Shown here: piece by piece, positions 50,541-64,000 of the stretch
Layout: each line of letters starts with the position of its first letter
Position numbering within the stretch: the first letter of the stretch is position 1
DNA from: Salvelinus alpinus
Lineage: Eukaryota; Chordata; Actinopteri; Salmoniformes; Salmonidae
Assembly: GCF_045679555.1 (NCBI RefSeq)
Contig: NC_092094.1
Location: 35,666,430-35,730,429, forward strand
DNA length: 64,000 nt
Direction of reading: 5' to 3'
Translations under genes and position numbers: made by a program
The notes under the pieces: model-generated
Told to the model about the DNA's origin: nothing
The model's database searches: none
What the model saw: only the letters and a program-made list of their open reading frames with translations

Positions 50541-51748
50541 ATGAAAGGTCAAATCTATCAAACTAGGTATAACTCACTAGAGTGGAATTTTGGTAGGAAA
50601 AGGGTAAAAGGCAGACAGGTATATACAATTACAACCTGCTGAAAGACTGTCCAGGGACAGGACGAATCAAACCTCAGTCCATGTCTCCAAGCGGTCCTCA
50701 ATAGAAAACAACATGCTTCCAATTAGAGTACAATCCACAAGCCAAATCAATCTCTTTCCTTCCCTCACTCTTTGATTACTTCAGAAAATATTTATATTTC
50801 CTAATAACTTGAGTTTAGTCCAATGGCCCATGATTAAGTCCAGACTCAGACGGTGAAGGCAGCGAGAGAGGGGTAATGCTTGGAAAACATTGTATATTTT
50901 GTATGTGCTCACATTTGCTTCCAAATAGAACCTTGCAATGTATGCTATAAAAATTTCAGTTTCAGCTGTGTAATAAATATATATTGAAAGCTTGTACAAA
51001 TAATTTTTTAAAGAATTTTTACACTATCGTTTCATGTTAAAGATAAACATAAATTGTGCAAGTCATAACAAAAGAAGCCATTTTTAATTGTTTGTTAATG
51101 TCGCCAATTTCATCTGGCCTTCACGACAGACATGAGAATGAGAATAATTGTGAATCAATTCAACATTACGAGACAAATACAGCTGAAGTAAGTTGCTTTG
51201 TAGATTTTATTAATGTCTTAAATTTGTGATTTACAATTTAAAGATATTATTATTCATTAGTATTGGTGTAAATCTATACATTCTGTTAAAACATGGAAAC
51301 ATAAGATCTGCAATAAAGCAATTTATAATGCTTTTACAAATCTTTACATCATAATCTATTATCTGTGATATAGTTTTGCAAAAGGTCATCAAGTGTACAC
51401 TATTTACACCAGGTCATGTAGAATCATTCAGTGACGTTCATCAATTAACATGATTTTCAGAATTTTGTTTAGTTTAGTCAAAAGTTTAGTCAATGGCCAC
51501 ATTGGGCCTTCAAATAAAAAAATGACTGTAATCAATCTCTTTTGGCATAAAGTGAATGTACACCAAAGCACACTTTTCCCAACACTGACAAATCCTTTTA
51601 ATCTTCACCATCGCATTTCAATAGGTGGCCACATCCCTACCATGTCTCAGCAGTCTGACACTCAGGAAAGCCAGGAGCAGATCTGTCAACTGGAGGTCAC
51701 CACTGTATGGTGCAGCAGTGCTGGAAGCCTTTAACGCCTGGTGGTGGT

Positions 51749-51765
51749 GGGGGGGGGGGGGGGGG
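51749..51765. repeat. Poly(G) run of 17
   Basis: Uninterrupted G17 after ggtggtggt. Can form G-quadruplex on the plus strand; sequencing length is unreliable. Confidence 0.95.
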
Positions 51766-52219
51766 TACATTGGGTGAAACAAAAACTGTGATGCTTACAT
51801 TTGGTCAGAGAATTAAACATTCAGATATTATTATTACATAGTAATAGCAACATGGTCGTAGCATGGACAAAGAGCATAGCTGGTTGTTGGCTTCCAAAGA
51901 CCATAACAACACTTGAACAGGTTAACTCTTTTCCTGGCTATATACATCATAATCATCATGATTTCAACTATAGCCAACATTTATAGGAAATGTAGTGGAT
52001 GGGAGAGAAAGCACCCTTGCAATCCACCTAAAGAGAGATCATTGAAACAAATGAATCTATTGCTGTTTAAATTGACACGGTAATCCATCATTGGCAAATC
52101 GAACACTGTGAGTTATCTTGAAACTGCTGCCTTCTTAGATTGGCCCGCAGGGCAAACAGACACAGAGAGCAAAGAGAGTAGTCTACACTGCTGAATGAAC
52201 TCCATAAACACCCAGAACG

Positions 52220-52245
52220 CCCCCCCCCCCCCCCCCCGCCCCCCC
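52220..52245. repeat. Poly(C) run (C18-G-C7)
   Basis: A C18 run, one G and C7. Can form G-quadruplex on the minus strand. It lies about 470 bp from the G17 run with complementary composition. Confidence 0.95.
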
Positions 52246-53766
52246 ATACACTGTACTCTACACACACAGCTTATTGAGCAGGCCTTTAAACACTATAATT
52301 TATGACTTCAGAGTCAATCATTAGTGATATACAGTACTTGTTCATTGAATAAGAATGTGTTTTACAAAACATCACATACGAAGATGAAACTGTGTGTGTG
52401 TGCTGCTGATGGTTAACACACCAAGTGGTTGACATTTTGCACATTCATTATAACATATACTGCAACTGTATTTTTATTTTCAATTACACTTCCTTACCCC
52501 AAATGAGATTTAACCATTCCTCAAATGTAATGTTAAACCACTACGTGTTCTGATTTCTTACAACGTCGACGAATGCTGTCTTTCAAGGGGCCCATGTAGC
52601 CTGCTATGTTGTTTACCTGTCATTTTGCCCAGTTCTTTGCCATTTTGGCATGTGTTTAACCCACAATCTCCTCTTTCACCTAAAAGCAACAGAAGTTTTA
52701 CTTTAATCTGATTTGTTTTATTAAAGATGGACAAATAATCTGCTGACTATTAAACAATGAATATTCAACAACAAACTATTTATGAACTGCAGTAAACACT
52801 GCTTTAATGCTAAATTCATGAGATCAGTCATGTTTAAGATGTTGGTGTATATATGACATTGCTATGCACACAAGATGCCTTAACAAAGTACACATATTCA
52901 TAATCAATGTAATCAAAATGATAATTTGTAATCATGCTTAATGTAGAAAAACATTTACAAATGGTAGAAACCCGGACAAATATAATGACACTGCAAGTAG
53001 ATTGTGTATCTCAAATATGCATAATAAATAAGTGCAACATTTCAATAAATAATTGAAGTAGCATAGCATTATGAGTCACACTAAGAATCCCTGAAAGTAA
53101 TTCCTCTAATCTTTGTAACTATTCAAAAGCCTATAATACAGTTACAACCAAATTAAATAAAATCATGTTTTTATCCGCAAAGAAGTCTGGCTTGATGCCC
53201 AAATATGTTGTAATTTGTTCAACAACATTACCTTCAGCATTAAGACAACTCTGCTGCTTTGGGAATTATGGAGACGGAGGCAGAGCCGTTCTTCACAGAA
53301 CAATGTGCTCTCATGCTGCACTCTACGTATAGCAAAAGCGTCAGGACTTCATGTTTCATGTTTTCATGTACTAATTTATCTACAAAGTTAATATTCTGAA
53401 AATGAGTCTGAGAAGCATGAATTTGACATAACGTCCCCACTTGAATGGTCCATTATAAACGTTATCATAGTGGGATTAGAATCATATGTGAGACTGCATG
53501 ACTATGTTTTTAAGAGAAAGTTGAGAAATGTACATGTTTGTTTTTAAGGACTGTTGACATGTCACTCAGGAAGAAAGACCAATAAAGGGCATGGCCACTA
53601 GAGCTCCTATCCTGTCACAGATTATTAGAGCATTTGTGAGGGCTGTCTGTCCACCTGTCAAACTGCTTCACTGAAGAGAGCCATTGAATCAATGTCAATT
53701 CTGTTGGAGGGAAATGAGGGCCGAGGGAAAAATACAAGATCCCAGGACAAATGACATTAGAACACA

Positions 53767-53970
53767 GGGCTCCCGAGTGGTGCAGCGGTCTAAAGCACTG
53801 CATCTCAGTGCTAGAGGCATCACAACAGATACCCTGGTTCAAATCCAGGCTGTATCACAACTGGCTGTGATTGGGTGTCCCATAGGGCGGTGTACAATTT
53901 GGATGGTGTAGGTAGTACATTGTAAATATGAATTTGTTCATAATTGACTTGCGTAGTTAAATAAAAAATT
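53767..53970 (+). mobile_element. tRNA-derived salmonid SINE
   Basis: Starts gggctcccgagtggtgcagc with an A-box-like start. The B box is ggttcaaatccag, the body gtcccatagggcggtgtaca, and the tail ttgacttgcgtagttaaata then AT-rich. No target duplication was seen. It is probably polymerase III derived and L2-mobilised like the other copies. Confidence 0.9.
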
Positions 53971-54289
53971 ACACTAGGAGATAGTATGCTCAGAAATTAG
54001 GTGAAGAGAACATAAGGAACTACACAATCTACGAAAAAATATTACTTGTTTCTGTAATACAGAGCTATGACTATGCATACATTTTAATTAATAACTTCCA
54101 AGTAAATACTTCACCACTAGCATAATTATTGTGGAGATTCAACTGGACATTTGTTTATTCAACTTTATGGATTGCTGATAGGCCTATAAATTATAGAGTG
54201 AGATTCACACAGACTAAAGTGTTGCCAGTGGTTGGCCTCTGACTTTTTTGGGGAAGGACAGTTGTTTCCCCCTTGACTCCTTGTCATCT

Positions 54290-54535
54290 AATTCAATCAG
54301 CCTCTTCAACTTGATTAGCCTGGTTAACCTTTGCACCCAGTCGGGTCTGGAGGGGTTAATCAGGCTGGGATCTCAGAGACCTTCAGGTCAGTATCCCTCT
54401 GAAGGACTTGCTGAAGGCAAAGATAAGATTAAAGTGAACTTTCATCCTTGTCTTGCCGCCTCTCCCCAATGCACGGAGGCTAACCTGCCCCTGCCTGATC
54501 CCACTATTCCAGTATTGCCGACTCCTTAAAGCCTA
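54290..54535. promoter_or_regulatory. Candidate regulatory block with GATA and TCF-like motifs
   Basis: Unique GC-richer block containing aaagataagattaaagtgaa, which joins a GATA site (AGATAAG) and an A-rich TCF/LEF-like core, then an aagtgaacttt half-site-like stretch. About 5 kb upstream of the nr2f2 start. Function is inferred. Confidence 0.3.
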
Positions 54536-57059
54536 CATTATTATTCAGAATAGATTCCCCTTTTCTATAAAATATAGTTAAGTTAGGAGGTAATGCATAT
54601 ACTTTTGTGTTTGAGTGCAGCTCCGTCAACAAGTAGGGTTGTAGGCGACACATTTTTCAAAATGTCCGTCAATTCATTGACTACACTTGGTTTTAGTGAA
54701 CAAAAGGTGTACTGTTGTTTAATATGTTAGTTTAACCTGTAACACGAGTGAAAGCTTTTTCAAAGGACGACCATGAATCTCAACCACTGACTCGGCCATT
54801 CACTCTCTATCGAACTGCGCTCATCTGTGCGCGCATTGTTTTACAAACAATAATAAAGTGATTTACCGCTTTTCCGTGCTATGAGCATGACAAATCGTTA
54901 AAGATCCTGCAATTTGTGAGTGATCAGTAACTATTTAGTGTGGCGAGTCAGCGTCATCCTCGAGTCTCGTCCTAATCGATGTAGGTGCGCTATTGCGTAT
55001 AGTGGCTTCCTGTGCCCCTATGCTTGAGATTCTGTCTTGAGGAGAGCATTTTACCCAAGAAGTGCACCAGCACAGAGAAAGAAAATGCTTTTTGTAACTC
55101 TATCATTGATTCTTCACAGACATAGGGCCTACATTTAACCAGAGAATGTGAAAAAGCATAGGACAAAGATTTTAGTAGCCTACTTTTCAACTCACAAAAC
55201 ACCACATAGAATGTTGGCCCACTAGTTGTATTTCTTTACAACTTTCGTTGTCCAGACATGAGCCTATAGGCCTATCCCGGCTGATCTACAAAAGTAACGG
55301 TTTATATATGAATGCGTGAAGGGCAAATAAGGCCATATCAAAACGTAAACTTCACCGTTTTAGGATCAAAAACTGCATATCTACAACCATCTAGTCTCTC
55401 TCTCTTTCTCTCTCTCTCTCTCTGTCTGTAGAGGTCATGTCACATCACACTCTTTCCCCCTTTTCTCCCCCTCCCCTCCCTGTCTTTCTCTCTGTGTGTT
55501 AATGGAAGTACATTTGTAGACATATGAGGACGAGAACCTACTATCAGAGAAGCTATATCTGTCAATTGAAATGCGCCTATTTGAAAGCAATCCTCTCCTT
55601 CCCCTGTTCAATATCAACAGTTAGTGTTTTGTCAGCCGCAACAACAAAATAGTAATAGTCATAATATTAAAACAGCAATAATTGGTCTACCAATAATTGC
55701 AATTGTTACCGGTATCATTGCTGTAATAATAATTATAGCCTAATAATAATAGTTTTTGTGTCACCGCATCTGCCATCTAAAACTGATATTTATTTATGTT
55801 TCATTTAATTAATTAATTTAGCTTTCAACATATGTGTTTAATTGCCATTTTGCTATATCACATTTTACAAGTTTTGGTTATCCACTTCTGTCAGCTCATC
55901 GATTCATAATATATTGTTGTCAAATTGATTCATGATTCTAACATAAATTAAGCGATAATGTATAAAAGCATCCCTAGTTTCAATACAAACAGACAGGTGT
56001 CTGACTATATGTAGTCTGACTTCACCCCTCCCATCCAGCCCACAAAAAGCAGCGGCATACAGGCGCGTTTTAACCCATAGCCTAGCCTACAGTAGGACAG
56101 AAAGGAAAGACGCACAGGAGCATTTTCTTGCTGTTTTACTTTTGTCATTTTTAAAGACAGCCATAACAACCGCTACTTATGTTATGAAGACAAGACCATT
56201 TACATTACAAGGTTTAAGTTCAGCACATACGTTTAAAAATGTAGTGACTGTGATTAATCCTTTGTCAGTCTTACGTTTTTTGCTTATTGTTCTTCAAATA
56301 AACTCAAGTATTTTTGTGATTCATTCCATCTGGTGGAAAGGACACCTTTCCCGTCTATTCTCGACATTATATCGAAAAGAAAGAGAAGACTAGTGTATTC
56401 TGATAAGACAGAAGATGCATCACGCTGCGGACGAATCGACCTATGCATTTGGTACGTTTGTGAGAATAGCCTATACATTATTGTCTACAATAATCTCACA
56501 ATATATATTTTGAAACACATATAGGTGCCTTTAGGCGTATACATAATGTGTTTCTGCTCAATATGTATTCCAATTAACATTTAATTAGACAATAATTAGC
56601 ATGTTATGCGTTATTGTATCTTTATGCCTGCGCCTGGTAAGGTTCATGAGGTTTTTGTGATGTTTTATGCTCAAAATGTGTTTTATGACTAAACAGCTTT
56701 TTGATGTATCCATTTTGATAGTGGTTTTATTTACGACCGAGACAATTGCCTAATGCCAAGCATGTTTTCACATTCAAACATTTCATTAATGAAACAAATA
56801 TGCCAAAATGTTCATACTCACCAATGGAGTGTTCAAGTAGAATCCACAATAAAATAATACAATAAATTGCAGACAGTGATATTATTTAGGCCATGCAGTT
56901 TGCTTTAGAATGAAAGTGTTACGCTCAAGACCAATTATCAGCCTATATCAATCAATGTAAATTCAAAACATACCTGTGCCTACGGAGCTCAGGCTATGTT
57001 TATGAAAAGGCGAAACGGTGACCAACACGCATACCTCGATGAGTCCAAGTCAATAAGAA

Positions 57060-57330
57060 GACATTTTCTTAAACATTAATCAGTTAGAAATGGGCGCACG
57101 CTACTTTGGTCACTGTGAGAGACGAGAGACCCAGGCAGTTTCCATGTCGGAAGGCTCCTCCGAATTGAATCTTGATTTGAGGCAGAAACGATACATACGC
57201 TAGGGGGCACTCAGATACTGTAATAGATCCTGCCTGCTGTATTGACAGCATATGCTCCATTTAGCTGTGTACATTTTTCACAGGACCCAACTTTGACAGA
57301 CCCTGGTGATTTTGAAAGTACCAGCTAAAA
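57060..57330. promoter_or_regulatory. Candidate proximal regulatory block
   Basis: Unique sequence with balanced composition, including gaattgaatcttgatttgag and ctgctgtattgacagcatat (a TGACAG MEIS/TGIF-type core). It lies 2.3-2.6 kb upstream of the coding start. Resembles a conserved element; not aligned. Confidence 0.28.
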
Positions 57331-58377
57331 ATGCTCAGACTAGAAACTTATAGGAGCACATAGGGGCCACTTTAGGCTATATACTTCATAGATATGCTTT
57401 GTCTTCAAATGAAACACCATTCACTCAGGCATTTGTGATATTATGTACAAATTGTAGATTAGGATATACCTATAATTAAAGTGCCTTGAGTTTTTATTTT
57501 TGGGGCAGAAACATTTAATTAAGACCTATACTATCATGATATAGTTTAACAATTTTCAATACAGTCCATGAATGTTGTTATAGCCTAGAATCATGAACCA
57601 ATAAGTTAAACAATAGCTCATCATAGTTCGGGATTTTCTAAATTAAGAGAGAGGTCTCAACGCTCATATAGGATAGCCTATGTTATATTTTATATATCAA
57701 TGATTAAAATCCCTCGTGCTTGGGTTTCCTTTACTGTAACTCTATGAAAAGCAATTTTATCATATATTTGCAAATGTGAAGCCTACACGTATTCATAATC
57801 ATCATAACCAGAAGTATCAACAACCATCTTGTCAGTCAGAAATAGTCTACTAATAGGCATTTGCCTAAGTTGACTGAAAGAAACCGTGATGTAGCCTGTT
57901 CGGAAATAAGATTATATTGTAAGAAAATTGACCATCCCAACACTGTGATTGAACATAGGCTAAGTTGTCTGATAATATGCCTGAATCAGCCTAATACAAT
58001 ACTAATAATAGTCCTAACTTTATTTGTATAACACCTTTCATACAGCACACGATAGATTTAGAAAGCCTATGTAGCATATAGACAAATGTGTTGCAACGAG
58101 AGGACTTTCAATTTTCAATAAGGTTTAACAATCATTTTCACTTACAGATGCATATCCTGCATTCAATTGTATGCCGTAATTGTTCATAATTTATTTTGTA
58201 CAAAGCCATAACCTATAATAATGGTTCATTTTAACTTCTGATAGGCTACTTCTATTGCATTCGGCTATTTCTAATGTAATGGTAGGCTAGATACAGAAGT
58301 TTGAGTTAAATGCAGGAGCACTATATGCTACTGCATCTCATTAAAGCCTTTATCAGACGCAATATATAGGCTACACC

Positions 58378-58488
58378 TGAGAGAGGTCAGGATGGTATTT
58401 TGGTGTCTGATATATATCAGACATAGGCTATATCAGAGGCAATATCAGACATATATCAGACGCAAAAATACCATCCTCACATCTCTCA
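58378..58488. repeat. Imperfect inverted repeat upstream of nr2f2 promoter
   Basis: Arms of about 37 bp face each other: the left begins tgagagaggtcaggatggta, and the right is its near-complement ending in ataccatcctcacatctctca order. The centre holds several copies of atcagaca/tctgatat. As RNA or single-stranded DNA it would fold into a hairpin about 370 bp upstream of the TATA box. It may be a MITE relic or a local inverted duplication. Confidence 0.8.
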
Positions 58489-58699
58489 AGACTATTACAT
58501 TTCAGGCAAACATTTATTAGGCAACCCACTCACTTAGACTACTCATATACCAAGAAACAGTACGTGGTCAGAGAATGTAATCATTGAACATTTAGAACTT
58601 TATATGTGTATTTCATGAAAATCGGTGAATTGGAAGCATTGTCCTCTCCTTTAACAGGTCTCCTTTTAGGACCAAGCATCTTCTCGACACCTATCCTTG

Positions 58700-58890
58700 C
58701 TTTGGCAAGGCACCAAGTAGCACAAGTGCCGACTAGCCAATGGGGTTCAGGGGGAGGTCCGTGAGCTCTGACCAGTCAAACACAGTCACTTTCCTTATAT
58801 GGCAGCCCATCTCCATGGTAACGTGTGCTAAGTTGCAGCAGTCGTGTCAAAGTTCACTATATAGAGAGCTCAGTGAGCTGATCAGAGAGA
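58700..58890 (+). promoter_or_regulatory. nr2f2: nr2f2 core promoter candidate (CCAAT, CArG, X-box half, DR1-like, TATA)
   Basis: Within 165 bp there are: CCAAT at 58737-58741; a perfect CArG/SRF box CCTTATATGG at 58793-58802; an RFX X-box half-site CCATGGTAAC at 58813-58822; an imperfect DR1 nuclear-receptor site GTGTCA-A-AGTTCA at 58844-58856; and, touching it, a TATA box TATATAG at 58858-58864. If the TATA box is used, transcription starts near 58885-58895. The motifs are read directly from sequence; their occupancy is inferred. The short spacing and order upstream of the gene make chance less likely than for isolated motifs. Confidence 0.6.
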
Positions 58891-59630
58891 AAGCATTCTG
58901 CTAGCCCAGCTCCTACAATTCGCAATCACTTCCTAACCTCACCCTTTTTAACATATTTGATCACTTTGATTCTCTGTTCTTTTTCAAATTATTTTTCCGT
59001 GCATGAAGGAGGTTCTATAAGTTGTGATCTTTTTGTTTTATTATCACTTGCTTGTCGGAGAGTTGACTTCATAGCATTGGCTTCAGCTGCGCGCTGCTGC
59101 TCGCACCACCTCACAAGAAAAGGGAGAAGCAGCAATATTTTTTTTACCAGTTGATGATTTTCTTCATGACTTGAGCTGGAACTTGATAGCGCTCTGCTGC
59201 TAGTGTGTAGCCTACATCAATTGTGTGTTTTATGCTGCTGTCACGTCGCCTATACGTTCAACTTACTGCTTCGTTTCTTGAATAGGCTACCTCATTTCAT
59301 TATTGCAATCATTTGCTCTTTTTTTTCTCCATTTCGAGTCTCCTGAATGGCTGACTGCAAGCGCCCCTGGACTTGGCCTCTAAGCGCAATGCTGCGAATC
59401 AGCTCGCCATCACATCAGTTTTAAAACGTGTGCTTAGCATCGTCTATAACAGCAATACAATTTGACATTTTCGCCAGATTCAACGGACAATCGACATCCG
59501 TAGGCTTTTGTCATTTATTTATTTATTTGACTATTCATTTTGATTACAGCGTGCTGCATTCTTTTGAGAGAACAAGCACGGCGAAACCAAAAACGGCAGA
59601 CAAAAAGTTTCCTTACGTTGACTGATAGAT
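58888..59630 (+). promoter_or_regulatory. nr2f2: nr2f2 5' leader with four short ATG uORFs
   Basis: Between the presumed TATA-directed start and the main ATG lie four ATG-initiated uORFs, all closed before the main start: 59003-59020 (5 codons), 59154-59174 (6 codons), 59232-59285 (17 codons) and 59347-59424 (25 codons, beginning M-A-D-C-K). None overlaps the main ORF, and the last 206 nt before the start contain no ATG, so reinitiation is feasible. The boundaries assume no intron in the leader, which the sequence does not prove. Confidence 0.55.
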
Positions 59631-63900
<4,270 letters not shown>

Positions 63901-64000
63901 GCAGAAGGAATGAACAAAGGGGGTAAGACTACAATGGTTAGCGCTTCTTTTGTTGAAGGAAAACGGCTGTTACAAGAGCTTGCTTTCACAAAGAAAGACA
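63901..64000 (+). other. nr2f2: nr2f2 3' UTR (partial, cut by window end)
   Basis: The 100 bases after the TAA stop contain no polyadenylation signal, so the transcript continues beyond the window. Confidence 0.8.

Larger units (their letters stand above)
50541..53766. other. Intergenic desert with homopolymer G and C runs
   Basis: No gene is supported. It holds G17 at 51749-51765 and a C-rich run at 52220-52245; the rest is AT-rich and unique. Confidence 0.6.
53971..58377. other. Upstream region of nr2f2, unique sequence
   Basis: No gene or clear transposon in 4.4 kb. Candidate blocks lie at 54290-54535 and 57060-57330. A CT tract is at 55395-55424, and 55790-55990 is AT-rich with many ATTA cores. 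The scarcity of transposons compared with the far-left 40 kb fits constraint near the gene. Confidence 0.5.

Noticed and set aside
58957-59154. 65-codon uORF in the nr2f2 leader
   Set aside because: It begins with TTG and has no initiation context.
59428-59625. 66-codon uORF ending just before the nr2f2 start
   Set aside because: It begins with GTG, not ATG; only the four ATG uORFs are kept.

Overview
This window is vertebrate genomic DNA from a teleost, most likely a salmonid. It carries a Sleeping Beauty-type Tc1 transposon with its IR/DR ends, several other salmonid-type Tc1 ends, tRNA-derived SINEs of salmonid type, an L2-like LINE tail, a Ty3/gypsy chromodomain retroelement, and many long dinucleotide arrays. 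I see no bacterial-style operons, CRISPR arrays or intact tRNA/rRNA genes. Family names rest on recognition of motifs and termini, not on a search.

Only one host protein gene is visible: nr2f2 (COUP-TFII), on the + strand at the right edge. It has three coding exons (59631-60075, 61082-61609, 63626-63900) that give a 415-residue orphan nuclear receptor, with canonical splice sites, a TATA-containing promoter near 58858 and a leader of about 740 nt with four short ATG uORFs. The stop codon lies 100 bases from the window end, so the 3' UTR is cut off.

The left 58 kb is a gene desert, as expected beside a developmental transcription-factor gene. It mixes repeats with unique, moderately GC-rich blocks that look like candidate conserved regulatory elements (for example 8390-8765, 27640-28015, 39420-39790, 54290-54535 and 57060-57330). 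Their conservation cannot be tested here.

The repeat landscape from left to right: a telomere-motif-bearing hAT-like MITE (1073-1345, second copy 36837-37108); a Tc1 element with a Tol2-like hAT inside it (1946-2875); a second, larger Tc1 element split by an L2-like LINE (8940-11103); a 27-bp coding-like minisatellite joined to a truncated LTR and a broken gypsy element (11756-16922); another Tc1 end (16923-17073); a SINE with a perfect 11-bp target duplication (20441-20909); a full-length dead Sleeping Beauty-type element (29474-31129); a (CT)n array (31957-32095); a foldback palindrome of about 0.55 kb (34929-35489); a 16-bp minisatellite of 0.6 kb (41949-42562); further SINEs; and a Harbinger-like MITE (47574-47742). 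I see no convincing new gene system. The most unusual items are the palindrome, the coding-like 27-bp array, the compensating frameshifts in the Sleeping Beauty-type transposase, and the regulatory architecture just upstream of nr2f2.
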